Shown here: one piece after another, positions 53,464 through 62,368 of the stretch
Numbering within the stretch: the stretch's first letter is position 1
Layout of the letters: every line of letters starts with the position of its first letter
From: Erwinia billingiae Eb661
GTDB taxonomy: Bacteria; Pseudomonadota; Gammaproteobacteria; Enterobacterales; Enterobacteriaceae
Direction: 5' to 3'
Assembly (NCBI RefSeq): GCF_000196615.1
Contig: NC_014306.1
Location: 4,216,001 to 4,280,000, forward strand
Length of the DNA stretch: 64,000 bases
Position numbers and translations under genes: made by a program
Notes under the pieces: generated by a model
The model's database searches: none
Told to the model about the DNA's origin: nothing
What the model saw: the letters and a program-made list of their open reading frames with translations, nothing else

Positions 53464-54549
53464 TTAACTCATTACCCACTTCTCAAAACGCTCGGTCAGC
53501 GCCACCTGATTGTCGCCCCAATAGTCCGCGCTCATCTCCGCCAGGCCCTGGATATGATCCGGCGCGGTCGGCAGCAATGCCGCCTTCTTATTGTCGATAA
53601 AGTCGTAGGCTTTAATATTGGTCGGTCCGCAGGCCAGGTCGTTGGTGTACATCGACTGGCGTTTGGCATCCATACAGAACTGAATGAACTTGCGGGCGGC
53701 GTCGAGCTTCGGGCTGCCATGCGGAATGGTGAAGCCATCAATGTTGTACAGTCCCTGGCCCCAACCGATTGACGCTGGCGTACCGGCATCAATCGCCGTT
53801 TGCGCGCGGGTGCTCCAGATACTCATCAAATCCAGCTCGCCGCTTTGCAACATTTGCGTAGCCTGCGCCCCGCTGGTCCACCAGACGTCGATGCTGCTGC
53901 GGATTTTATCCAGGCTGCGGAACGCGCGATCCACATCCAACGGATAGAGTTTTTTCGGATCAACGCCGTCCGCCATCAACGCCAGCTCAAGGGTGCAGAC
54001 CGGGCTGCGCCACAGTCCACGACGGCCCTTGAATTTGGCGGTGTCCCAGAAATCCGTCCAGTTGGTGGGTGCCGCTTTACCGGCAAAGCTGTCGGTACGG
54101 TAGCCGAGTGCCAGCGCATAGATGCTGACGCCACCGAACTGCGGGGTGATCGAGCCTTTAACGTAGTTTTCCGGGTCCGGCACCTGAATATGCAGATCTT
54201 CCAGATAGGGTTTCGGCATCTTGTTCAGACGCACCAAATGCTCCGGATTGAGCAACGCCACGTCGAACAGATAGTTTTTGGTATCGACCATCATCTGGAA
54301 CTGAGGAACCGGATCCGGCCCCAGGACGGTATTAATAATTTTGATGCCGGTGGCTTCTTCAAACGGCTTATAGAAGGCTTTGCCGAAGCCCGCGCCATAC
54401 GGGCCGCCCACATCCGCCACCGTCAGGGTGGTGACTTCCGCCGCGCGTGCCGGACGGCTGATAATCATCGGCGCAACGGCGGCGGTGACCGCCGCTCCCA
54501 TGCCGAGTTTGAGTGCATCACGACGCGAATACCCTTTGTTCTCTTTCAT
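53464..54549 (-). CDS. ABC solute-binding protein with Tat-like signal
   Basis: A 361-residue family-1 binding protein (spermidine/putrescine-like). The N-terminus has a twin-arginine pattern (YSRRDALKLG, residues 7-16) and a hydrophobic run to about 36 (RPARA), suggesting Tat export, which is unusual for such proteins. The start at 54549 has AGGGGAA upstream. It is the second gene of the operon, after the GH3 gene and before the permease. Polyamines, sulfonates or opines are transported by relatives; the substrate here is not known. Confidence 0.8.
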   Translation of the reverse strand: MKENKGYSRRDALKLGMGAAVTAAVAPMIISRPARAAEVTTLTVADVGGPYGAGFGKAFYKPFEEATGIKIINTVLGPDPVPQFQMMVDTKNYLFDVALLNPEHLVRLNKMPKPYLEDLHIQVPDPENYVKGSITPQFGGVSIYALALGYRTDSFAGKAAPTNWTDFWDTAKFKGRRGLWRSPVCTLELALMADGVDPKKLYPLDVDRAFRSLDKIRSSIDVWWTSGAQATQMLQSGELDLMSIWSTRAQTAIDAGTPASIGWGQGLYNIDGFTIPHGSPKLDAARKFIQFCMDAKRQSMYTNDLACGPTNIKAYDFIDNKKAALLPTAPDHIQGLAEMSADYWGDNQVALTERFEKWVMS

Positions 54550-54610
54550 TCTGATTCCCCTGCTGCATAGCAAAATGGTGTGAATGGCCGACCCAAAAGC
54601 CGCTGTTTTT

Positions 54611-56980
54611 TTACTGTGTTTCTCGTTCGATGATGGCCCGATTGACCGTAACGATCAGTTGTTCAATATCGGCCTCCGCAAAGCGCTGACGGAACCGGCG
54701 ATCAAAGGTGGTGAAAATGCTGAAGAACGAGTTTTTGCAGTGCTCAAGCATGCGGTCAGCATCGGGCGCGCTGACGGAGAGTTGGGCCTGCAGGAATCGG
54801 GTGAAGGCTTCACGGGCGACCGGGTTTTCCAGCACAAATATCGGCTGGGTATCGCGCGAAATCAGGCGGTAACGCGCCACGTCGCTGAGGCATTTCACCT
54901 CAGCCTGCAACGGGAATTCGCGGGAGTTTGGCCCAACGCTCAGCGTTATCTGCCCCTCTTCCAGGATCCACTGCTGACGGCCGGTATCGTAGTAACGCAG
55001 GTCATCGGCGGAGACGGCCAGCGTGATGCGGCGCGCTTCACCTGGCTGAAGGTCGACCTTACTGAATGCCCGCAATTCCTGCACCGCACGGGCGCGCTTC
55101 GAGGTGTCGTAATGGCTGTAAAGTTGACAGATTTCTTTGCCGGCGCGTGTGCTGGTGTTTTTCAGCGTGAAGCTGACGTTGACGGTGTCATCCTCGCGTA
55201 AGCTCTGCACATCCAGCGCGATGTCGCTGTAGGTAAACTGGCTGTAGCTCAGGCCGAAACCAAACGGGAACAGCGGTTCCACTTTACGGATGTCATACCA
55301 GCGATAGCCGACAAAGATGCCTTCGCTGTAATAATGACGGCCGTTTTCGCCAGGGTAGCTGTGCCAGCCCGGGATATAGTCAATACGCTGCGGGAAGGTA
55401 ACGGTCAGCTTGCCGCACGGGTTTACCGCACCAAACAGCACGTCGGCCACGCCGCCGCCCATCGCCTGACCGGCATAGAAGGTTTCAACCACGGCACTCA
55501 CCCGGTCCAGCCACGGCATTACCACGGCATCCGGGTTCGCCAGCACCACGATCACCCGATCGTTGACCGCCGCCAGCGCGCTAATCAATGCATCGTGACC
55601 GTGCTGCAAGCCGAGCGTGCGGCGGTCGGAACCTTCGCCGTCATAACCGTCTTCGCTGTTAACAAACACCACGACATAGTCGGCTGACTGTGCAGCCGTG
55701 CAGGCCTCAGCGCGTAATGCCTGCTCATCAGTGAACTCGTCACCGGCTCCCTGACACCAGTTCACAGCAATGGTGTCGCCGCAATAACGGAGGATTTCGT
55801 CGTAAGGGATATCGACGCGAGTCGGGGTGGTGGTGGCGCAACCGGAACCCTGAATAACCGGTTTTTTCGCACCTTCACCGACAATCAGCAGCTGGCGGCA
55901 GCGTGTGGCTTCCAGCGGCAGCGTCTGATTTTCGTTTTTCAGCAGGACAATTGATTCGGCCACCATCTTACGGGCCAGCGCATGATGCGCATCGACATCA
56001 ACCTGCGTCTCAGGACGTTCTGCGGATTTGGCCCGGTGCACCAGGCTCAGGATCCGCTCCGCGCTGCGCTCGGCCTCTTCACGCGGCACCTCACCGGATT
56101 TGATCGCGTTGATCAGACTGGCCTTGCGCGTCTCGCTTTCTGGCATATCCAGATCGTTACCCGCCAGTAACGACGCCGGACGATCTTTGATGCCGTGCCA
56201 GTCCGCGACCACGACGCCTTCAAAGCCCCATTCAGACCGCAGCACATCGTTCAGCAACCAGCTATTTTCGGCAGTATGTACGCCATTCAGGCGGTTATAG
56301 GAACTCATTACCGTCCACGGCTGCGACTGCTTAACCGCACGTTCAAAGCCGCGCAGATAGATTTCACGCAGCGCACGTTCCTCGACAATTGAGTCCATGC
56401 TGGTACGCTCAACTTCGGAGTTATTACAGGCAAAATGCTTCAGCGACGCGCCAACGCCGCGCTGCTGTAACCCGTTGATCACCCCGGTAGCAATTTCTCC
56501 GCTGATCAACGGATCTTCGGAATAGTATTCATAGCTGCGGCCACCCAGCGGCGTGCGGCGGATGTTAATCCCTGGCCCCAGCAGCAGGTTTACGCCAAGC
56601 CGCTGGCACTCTTTGCCGAGCGCATCGCCCAGCGTTGCCGCCAGCTCAACGTCCCAGCTACAGGCAAAGCTGGAGCCATTCGGGAAGCAGGTGGCAGGCC
56701 GCATGGTGCCCCAGGCCACCTCCACATCTTTTGCGCGCTGGTTGACCACGTTCAGGAAGGCTTCAAAGTCCTGGCCGCCCTTCTCGTCCTGCTCAATTTG
56801 CTGGATTGAGTAGCGCACACCGTAGGTGCCGTCGGTCATGATCATATGCGGGATGCCGAGCCGGACGTTGGCTTCGGTCTTCCACATGCCATGTCCGCTG
56901 AGAATGTCGCCCAGCTCTTCGGGCGTCATCGCTTTCGCCAGAGATAAAAATTCCCCTTGCTGAATGAATGCAGTGCTCAT
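54611..56980 (-). CDS. Family GH3 glycosidase (beta-glucosidase type), cytoplasmic
   Basis: A 789-residue GH3 enzyme. The nucleophile is D260 in GVVVADWHG, and the substrate-binding K181-H182 (SLKHFACNN) are present; the second Rossmann-like domain with its SEDGYDGEGSDR stretch, a PA14-less middle and the fibronectin-type-3 C-terminal domain (about 600-690) follow. It has no signal peptide, so it acts on glucosides already taken up. It is first in an operon with a solute importer and a monooxygenase. Beta-glucosidase is the family's main activity, but beta-xylosidase is possible. Confidence 0.85.
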   Translation of the reverse strand: MSTAFIQQGEFLSLAKAMTPEELGDILSGHGMWKTEANVRLGIPHMIMTDGTYGVRYSIQQIEQDEKGGQDFEAFLNVVNQRAKDVEVAWGTMRPATCFPNGSSFACSWDVELAATLGDALGKECQRLGVNLLLGPGINIRRTPLGGRSYEYYSEDPLISGEIATGVINGLQQRGVGASLKHFACNNSEVERTSMDSIVEERALREIYLRGFERAVKQSQPWTVMSSYNRLNGVHTAENSWLLNDVLRSEWGFEGVVVADWHGIKDRPASLLAGNDLDMPESETRKASLINAIKSGEVPREEAERSAERILSLVHRAKSAERPETQVDVDAHHALARKMVAESIVLLKNENQTLPLEATRCRQLLIVGEGAKKPVIQGSGCATTTPTRVDIPYDEILRYCGDTIAVNWCQGAGDEFTDEQALRAEACTAAQSADYVVVFVNSEDGYDGEGSDRRTLGLQHGHDALISALAAVNDRVIVVLANPDAVVMPWLDRVSAVVETFYAGQAMGGGVADVLFGAVNPCGKLTVTFPQRIDYIPGWHSYPGENGRHYYSEGIFVGYRWYDIRKVEPLFPFGFGLSYSQFTYSDIALDVQSLREDDTVNVSFTLKNTSTRAGKEICQLYSHYDTSKRARAVQELRAFSKVDLQPGEARRITLAVSADDLRYYDTGRQQWILEEGQITLSVGPNSREFPLQAEVKCLSDVARYRLISRDTQPIFVLENPVAREAFTRFLQAQLSVSAPDADRMLEHCKNSFFSIFTTFDRRFRQRFAEADIEQLIVTVNRAIIERETQ

Positions 56981-57383
56981 GCCTTAATATTCCTGTCATG
57001 GAGGCGTGGCTGACGACGCCACAGAATTCGCTGGCATTCACTATGTACTGAGGCGAAACAAGGAGGAAAGTAGTAATTTGTTTGCCACTAAACTTAAAAA
57101 AACTAGGTCAGTATTTATTCTGCATAAAAAAACTATTTATCCGCTGAATTCGGTTCAGACGGGCAGAAATAAACGCTCACTGCCCTAAAATGGCGCTAAT
57201 TAATCGACGCTGATGCAGCCGTTGCACGAAATAAGAGCAGGCAGGCCGGTGAATAATAAATAATCCTTCGCCAACCTCTTTTTTTCTGTGGCACAAATAT
57301 TGCTTTGATGAGTCTGCCTCGCTTTTTTGTTTTCAAAGAAAGCGCTGACATAACTAAATACTCATCAGAGAGAACACCTGCAC
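56981..57383. promoter_or_regulatory. Divergent control region, GH3 operon / LysR
   Basis: 403 nt, AT-rich, between the GH3 gene and the divergent LysR gene. It must hold both promoters and the LysR sites. Two A-rich stretches near 57097-57140 stand out, but no operator could be fixed. No coding sequence is seen. Confidence 0.5.
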
Positions 57384-58331
57384 ATGGCTCATTTCACCCT
57401 CAAACAGCTCAAATATTTTATAACCGTGGTGGAACATCGCAGTATTGCCGAGGCGTCGCGCCATCTGCACATTGCCCAACCGTCCATTTCAACGGCGATT
57501 AAAAGTCTGGAGGAGAGTTTCGAACAGCAATTATTTATCCGTCATCATGCGCAAGGGGTGTCGCTAACGCCGAGTGGACGTCGCTTCTATGAAAAGGCCG
57601 CTGAGTTAATGAGAATGTCCCGGCAGTTTGAGCAGAATGCCCGTGCAGACAATGACCTGGTCGCGGGAACGCTGTCGGTCGGCTGTTTTGAAACCGCGGC
57701 ACCGCTGTATATGCCCAAGCTGATCGCCGGTTTTAAGAAGCTTTATCCCAATATCGAAGTGCAGATTTACGATGGCGAGCAGCATGAGCTGACCGACGGT
57801 CTGCATCGTGGGCGCTTTGATATGGCCATTCTGTATCGTCATGAACTGGACAGCAGCATCCATGCCGAGCAGCTGAAAGCCCCGCAAAAACCCTATGCGC
57901 TGTTGCCTGCCGATCATCCGCTGGCCTTACGCAGCAGCGTGAGCCTGGAAGAGCTGAGCCATGAGCCGATGATCCTGCTGGACGTGGTGCCAAGCCGGAA
58001 CTATTTCCTCGATATCTTTAAGCAGAAAGGCCTGTCGCCAAACGTGGCGTTCAGCTCACCGTCGATTGAAATGGTGCGTTGTATGGTCGGTCAGGGCTTT
58101 GGTTTTTCGCTGCTGGTGACCCGGCCATTCCCGGACTTTACCTATGATGGCAAGCGCGTGAAGCGCGTGACCATCCGCGATGAGATGGAAGGATCGTGCC
58201 TGGTGATGGCGCACTTACGCCACGCAGAACCGACACGCCCGACGCAACTGTTTATGGAATATTGTCGCGCGCAGGAGCTGACGCCAGAACATCTCAGCGC
58301 AGCCGAGCTGCTCTCGCAGTCCGTGGCGTAA
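57384..58331 (+). CDS. LysR-family regulator of the GH3-ABC operon
   Basis: A 315-residue LysR regulator, winged helix at about 5-65 (SIAEASRHLHIAQPSISTAIKSLE) and inducer-binding domain after it. It is divergent from the GH3-ABC-monooxygenase operon across 403 nt, so it is its likely regulator. Its stop lies 1 nt from the stop of the convergent M20 gene; no terminator separates them. Confidence 0.85.
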   Translation: MAHFTLKQLKYFITVVEHRSIAEASRHLHIAQPSISTAIKSLEESFEQQLFIRHHAQGVSLTPSGRRFYEKAAELMRMSRQFEQNARADNDLVAGTLSVGCFETAAPLYMPKLIAGFKKLYPNIEVQIYDGEQHELTDGLHRGRFDMAILYRHELDSSIHAEQLKAPQKPYALLPADHPLALRSSVSLEELSHEPMILLDVVPSRNYFLDIFKQKGLSPNVAFSSPSIEMVRCMVGQGFGFSLLVTRPFPDFTYDGKRVKRVTIRDEMEGSCLVMAHLRHAEPTRPTQLFMEYCRAQELTPEHLSAAELLSQSVA

Positions 58332-58332
58332 A

Positions 58333-59484
58333 TTATTCCCGCATCGACTGGCACAGCCGCTGCAGGAAGCGGTCGCACTCTGCCAGCTGGTCGAGGCGAA
58401 TAAACTCATCGGCCTTGTGTCCCTGGGCCATATCACCCGGCCCACAAACTACCGTCGGGATCCCCATCTGCTGGAACAGCCCGCCTTCGGTGCCAAACGC
58501 CACGGTACACAGGCTATCCGGCGGCGGCAGAAGGTGCAGAACCGCCGCCAGCGCGTCGCTGCTCTCGCTCTGTAAACCGGGATAATGGCTGAGCGGACTG
58601 AAGGTGATGCGACAGTCTGGCGAGACCCGCTGCATTTCCGGCAACAGATGCTGTTGGCACTCGCTTTCGATTTCATCCACCAGCGACTGCGCATCAACGC
58701 CAGGCAGCGTGCGGATCTCAAAATCGAACTGGCAGTGTGCCGGCACAATATTCAACACCTCACCGCCCCGGATCACCCCGGTTTGCAGGGTTGAAAACGG
58801 CGGATCGAAGGCCAGGTTTTGCTGTGTTTTTAACTTTTCCGCCAGCGCCATGAGCTGCTGAATAATTCGCACCGCGTACTCGATAGCATTCACTCCCTGC
58901 GGCGTATAGGCGGAATGACCCGCCAGGCCAGTCACCTCACAGCGCAACGCGATTTTGCCTTTATGCCCAAGGATCGGCCGCATGTTGGTCGGCTCACCGA
59001 CGATGCAGGCTGCCGGCAGTACCGGCACCCTGGCCAGATGCGCCAGAAGGGCCGGCACACCTTTGCAGCCCACCTCTTCATCATGGCTGAATGCCAGCCA
59101 CACCGGCAGACGCAACGGCTGAGCAACCAGCTGCGGGACCAGCGCTAATACCGCAGCCAGCCAACTCTTCATGTCGGCCGTGCCGCGACCGTACAGACAG
59201 CCATCGGCTTCACGCAGCTGGAAAGGATCGCTTTGCCACTGCTGCCCGTCCACCGGCACCACATCGGTATGCCCGGAGAGCACGATGCCAGCGCGTTCCT
59301 GCGGACCAATCACCGCCAGCAGATTAGCTTTTTCCCCGCTGGCATCGGTCAAAAGCTGGCTGCTGACGCCATAGCCGGACAGGTAATCCTGCACCCAGAC
59401 CATCAGCGCCAGATTGCTGTTGCGGCTGACGGTATCAAAGGCGATCAGCTTCGCCAGCAGCTCGCGGGTGGTCAGATTATTCAT
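58333..59484 (-). CDS. M20 deacetylase, acetylornithine deacetylase-like (ArgE paralogue)
   Basis: A 383-residue M20 metallopeptidase of the ArgE/DapE group: zinc-site sequences SGHTDVVPVD, RGTADMKSW, SHDEEVGCKG and the CIVGEPTN stretch are present. ArgE removes acetate from N-acetylornithine, but the operon context (DUF1028 and Rid proteins, no arginine genes) suggests a different N-acyl or N-carbamoyl substrate. Its start overlaps the DUF1028 stop by 8 nt. Confidence 0.8.
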   Translation of the reverse strand: MNNLTTRELLAKLIAFDTVSRNSNLALMVWVQDYLSGYGVSSQLLTDASGEKANLLAVIGPQERAGIVLSGHTDVVPVDGQQWQSDPFQLREADGCLYGRGTADMKSWLAAVLALVPQLVAQPLRLPVWLAFSHDEEVGCKGVPALLAHLARVPVLPAACIVGEPTNMRPILGHKGKIALRCEVTGLAGHSAYTPQGVNAIEYAVRIIQQLMALAEKLKTQQNLAFDPPFSTLQTGVIRGGEVLNIVPAHCQFDFEIRTLPGVDAQSLVDEIESECQQHLLPEMQRVSPDCRITFSPLSHYPGLQSESSDALAAVLHLLPPPDSLCTVAFGTEGGLFQQMGIPTVVCGPGDMAQGHKADEFIRLDQLAECDRFLQRLCQSMRE

Positions 59485-60154
59485 CGCCCGGCACGCCGTA
59501 ACTGGGTGCAGCAGCAGGATTGATCGCGCGCGTCAGATAGGCTTCACTTTGCGGCTGCCACAGCTGCCAGATCCGTGCCAGCTCGCCAATGGCATCCTCT
59601 TCAAACCAGTCCACCCGCAGATCGGTCAGCGGCCAGCTTTCACTGCTGACCACCTTCATGCCCGCCGAATAGATCGGCCCGGCTTCGCCACCGGTCTTCA
59701 GCCCGGCCTGCAAGGAGGCAATCAGGCGATCGCCCAGCGACTGGCGCGGATCGGCACAAAACTGGCGGACCATCGCCTCAATCACCTCGCGATCTGCCAG
59801 CATATTGCCAGCGGCCACACAGTTCAGCCCCTGCCGGTGATGATTGATGCCCAGCGTTTTCTGGCCAGAAAAAACCGCGCTGTCACCCCTGCCGTCCAGC
59901 ACCGTCACCTGCCGCCAGTCGGCGTAAGGTTCGGCATCCATCACCGCTTTCAACGCCACGTCGGCCGTTTCCCCCTGCGCCAGCCGGGCAAGAATTCTCG
60001 GCCCCAGGGCCGGTAAGGTAATGTTCTGGCTGGACACCGCGCCCACGCCGCTCATCACCCACGGGCAGCGTGCGGCAACGGCCAGGCTGGATGAGCTGAG
60101 TGCAATACCATACTGCCCGCTGCGCGGGCAAAAACCGGCGATGGAAAAGGTCAT
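59477..60154 (-). CDS. DUF1028 family (Ntn-hydrolase-like) protein
   Basis: A 225-residue protein of the DUF1028 family, recognised by MTFSIAGFCPRSGQYGIALSSSSLAVAARCPWV at its N-terminus and the later NMLADREVIEAM. The fold is related to N-terminal nucleophile hydrolases, but the enzyme activity is unproven. It overlaps the M20 gene downstream and starts 1 nt after the Rid stop upstream, so the three genes are tightly coupled. Confidence 0.82.
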   Translation of the reverse strand: MTFSIAGFCPRSGQYGIALSSSSLAVAARCPWVMSGVGAVSSQNITLPALGPRILARLAQGETADVALKAVMDAEPYADWRQVTVLDGRGDSAVFSGQKTLGINHHRQGLNCVAAGNMLADREVIEAMVRQFCADPRQSLGDRLIASLQAGLKTGGEAGPIYSAGMKVVSSESWPLTDLRVDWFEEDAIGELARIWQLWQPQSEAYLTRAINPAAAPSYGVPGDE

Positions 60155-60155
60155 G

Positions 60156-60575
60156 TTATGCCTCCGGGATCACGGCGATGACATCAATTTCCACCAGCCA
60201 CTGCGGCTGGGCCAGTGCTGAAACCACCAGACCGGTAGAGATTGGGAAAACGCCCTTCAGCCACTCGCCCACCACCAGATATACCGGCTCACGGTAGCGC
60301 GGATCGACAATGTAGGTCGTGGTTTTGACGATATGGCTGAGATCGCTGCCCGCTTCTTCCAGCAGCTGTTTGATATTTTTCATTGCCTGTCCGGCTTGTA
60401 GGCCGGCATCACCGAGCCCAACCAGATTGCCATCGAAATCCGTCCCGACCTGCCCGCGCACATACACCGTATTGCCGGCACGCACCGCCTGACAAAGATC
60501 GTTATTCAGCGCCTGATTAGGATAGGTGTCTTTCGTGTTAAACATGCGGATACGGGTATGGGTTGGTTGACTCAT
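60156..60575 (-). CDS. Rid-family protein lacking the RidA arginine
   Basis: A 139-residue Rid (YjgF/YER057c) protein. The family C-terminus, VEIDVIAVIPEA, is present. Where RidA has the arginine needed for imine/enamine hydrolysis (in PARS), this protein reads PISTGLVV, so it belongs to a divergent Rid group and may have another activity. The start at 60575 has AAGGA 7 nt upstream. The frame extends further to 60806, but the extra part overlaps the divergent gene's promoter and lacks family sequence. First gene of a three-gene operon. Confidence 0.8.
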   Translation of the reverse strand: MSQPTHTRIRMFNTKDTYPNQALNNDLCQAVRAGNTVYVRGQVGTDFDGNLVGLGDAGLQAGQAMKNIKQLLEEAGSDLSHIVKTTTYIVDPRYREPVYLVVGEWLKGVFPISTGLVVSALAQPQWLVEIDVIAVIPEA

Positions 60576-60836
60576 GGTCGGTTCCTTCAGTAGCCAATAA
60601 TGAACCGAGCCAGCAGCATCGCGCGAAAATTTTCGCGCATTGGACCGGCTCAGAATATCCGTCCATTCTTGGTGATTGCCGGAGAGAAAATAAATAAGGA
60701 TTTTTATCTTCCGGCAATAACTAAAAACTGGCCTCTCGCAGACGCGTTTTTTTAATGCCAAAGGATAAAAAAATACGCATTTATTTTTGACGCTGGCCGT
60801 GAACATACTTAAAGCTAGTTAATTAAGGAGCTGGCT
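60576..60836. promoter_or_regulatory. Divergent control region, Rid operon / flavin reductase
   Basis: 261 nt between divergent starts, AT-rich around 60680-60830. AAGGAG precedes the flavin reductase ATG. An operator was not identified. Confidence 0.45.
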
Positions 60837-61349
60837 ATGTCCGCCACTGTTAAAGAAGTGCCGCTTATTACCCGGGAAGCCTTTATTAGCGCGATGGAAA
60901 GCTGTGTCACCGGCGTGCACATTGTGGCCACTGACGGGCCAGCCGGCAGAGAGGGAGCAACTCTCAGCGGTATGACGGCCATTTCAACCGAGCCAGGGCT
61001 GTTGATGATCTGCCTTAACCGCACCAGTTCACTGTGCAGCGCCATAGAAGAAAATCGTGGTTTCAGTGTTAATGTACTGGCCGAAGGGCAAAAAATGGCC
61101 GCACACGCGTTTTCAACATTTGCGCAGGGTGAGCCGCAATTTGCCGACTCCCACTGGACCATCAGTCCGGAGGGAACGCCGCTGCTGCAGGGCGCCATTG
61201 CCAGTTTCGATTGCCGGTTGCATCAGCAGTGGGCGGTGAATGATAAGGTGTTACTGGTTGGCGAAGTCAGCGCAGTGTATCGCCATTATGGCGTGCCGCT
61301 GGCACGACAGGCGCGCCAGTATGTGCTGATCCAACGCGATCAATACTGA
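60837..61349 (+). CDS. Flavin reductase (HpaC/RutF-like)
   Basis: A 170-residue FMN-binding split-barrel protein. FMN/FAD-binding features include TGVHIVATDG, ATLSGMTAISTEPGLLMICLN and FSVNVLAEGQ. Such enzymes supply reduced flavin to a separate monooxygenase. No class-D monooxygenase that needs it is next to it in this window. It starts with a TAATTAAGGAG site and is followed after 70 nt by the nucleoside hydrolase gene. Confidence 0.8.
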   Translation: MSATVKEVPLITREAFISAMESCVTGVHIVATDGPAGREGATLSGMTAISTEPGLLMICLNRTSSLCSAIEENRGFSVNVLAEGQKMAAHAFSTFAQGEPQFADSHWTISPEGTPLLQGAIASFDCRLHQQWAVNDKVLLVGEVSAVYRHYGVPLARQARQYVLIQRDQY

Positions 61350-61419
61350 CATTTGCGGATCGATGTTTTCCTGAAAGACGGCAAAATTTCGGCATAGCGG
61401 AATCACAGAGTGAGGAACG

Positions 61420-62352
61420 ATGAGAACCATCATTTTTGATACTGACATTGGCGTAGATGACGCCTTTGCGCTGGCTTACGCTGCCAAAACGCAGACCATT
61501 CTCGGCATTACCACCGTCTTCGGTAATGTGCCGGTCGATCAGGCAGTGAAAAATGCAAGGCTGTTTTCACAGCAGATTGGGCTGGATGTGCCGATCTTCC
61601 GTGGCTGCTCCCGACCACTTGCCCTTTCGCCGATGGTCAACAGTACTACCGTGCACGGCGGAGATGGCCTGGGCGATGTGCTGACAAATCCCTTTGACGG
61701 CCAGGCCGACAATGCCATCAGCTTTATCATCGACAGCGTGAAAGCCCATCCGGGAGAGATCACACTGGTGGCTATCGGTCCGTTGACCAACATTGCGACC
61801 GCGATCAATCTGGCGCCAGAGATTATTCCTCTGGTCAAAGAACTGGTGATTATGGGCGGTGCTTTTGGCACCAACGGGCACGCCGGAAACGTAACGCCGC
61901 ACAGCGAATTCAATATCTGGAAGGATCCGCATGCTGCCGATCAGGTTTTCGCCTCAGCATTGCCGCTGGTGATCCTGCCGCTGGATGTGACGCATGAAGT
62001 GCTGATCACCGGCGAGGAGATCCGCGCGCTGAACGTACCGGTGCTGACCAGCATCTCCAAAGGCTATCTGAAATACAGCCTTGAGCGCGAAGGGTTTGAA
62101 GGTATGGCATTGCATGACACGCTGACCCTGTCCTGGCTCAGTCACCCCGAGCTGTTTACCACGGTCAATGCCCCGATCAGAGTGGTCACAGAAGGGATCA
62201 CCCTTGGGCAGACGGTGCGGAAAACCACGGAGCTGGCCTCACGGTTTAACCCGTATCAGCACTGCCGCGCGCAGACCCTGTGTCTGGAAGTGGACGCCGA
62301 AAAGGTGAAACAGGCTTTTCTCAGCTGTTTACGGCAGTCGGCGCAGCGTTGA
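61420..62352 (+). CDS. Inosine-uridine type nucleoside hydrolase
   Basis: A 310-residue enzyme with the calcium-binding signature DTDIGVDD (residues 7-14) and the family's central NPFDGQADNA and later HSEFNIWKDPHAA. It splits nucleosides into a base and ribose. Close to the RihA/B/C group, but which base it prefers is not clear. It follows the flavin reductase gene by 70 nt and may be in the same operon. Confidence 0.88.
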   Translation: MRTIIFDTDIGVDDAFALAYAAKTQTILGITTVFGNVPVDQAVKNARLFSQQIGLDVPIFRGCSRPLALSPMVNSTTVHGGDGLGDVLTNPFDGQADNAISFIIDSVKAHPGEITLVAIGPLTNIATAINLAPEIIPLVKELVIMGGAFGTNGHAGNVTPHSEFNIWKDPHAADQVFASALPLVILPLDVTHEVLITGEEIRALNVPVLTSISKGYLKYSLEREGFEGMALHDTLTLSWLSHPELFTTVNAPIRVVTEGITLGQTVRKTTELASRFNPYQHCRAQTLCLEVDAEKVKQAFLSCLRQSAQR

Positions 62353-62368
62353 GGTCGACGGCTTCGGT

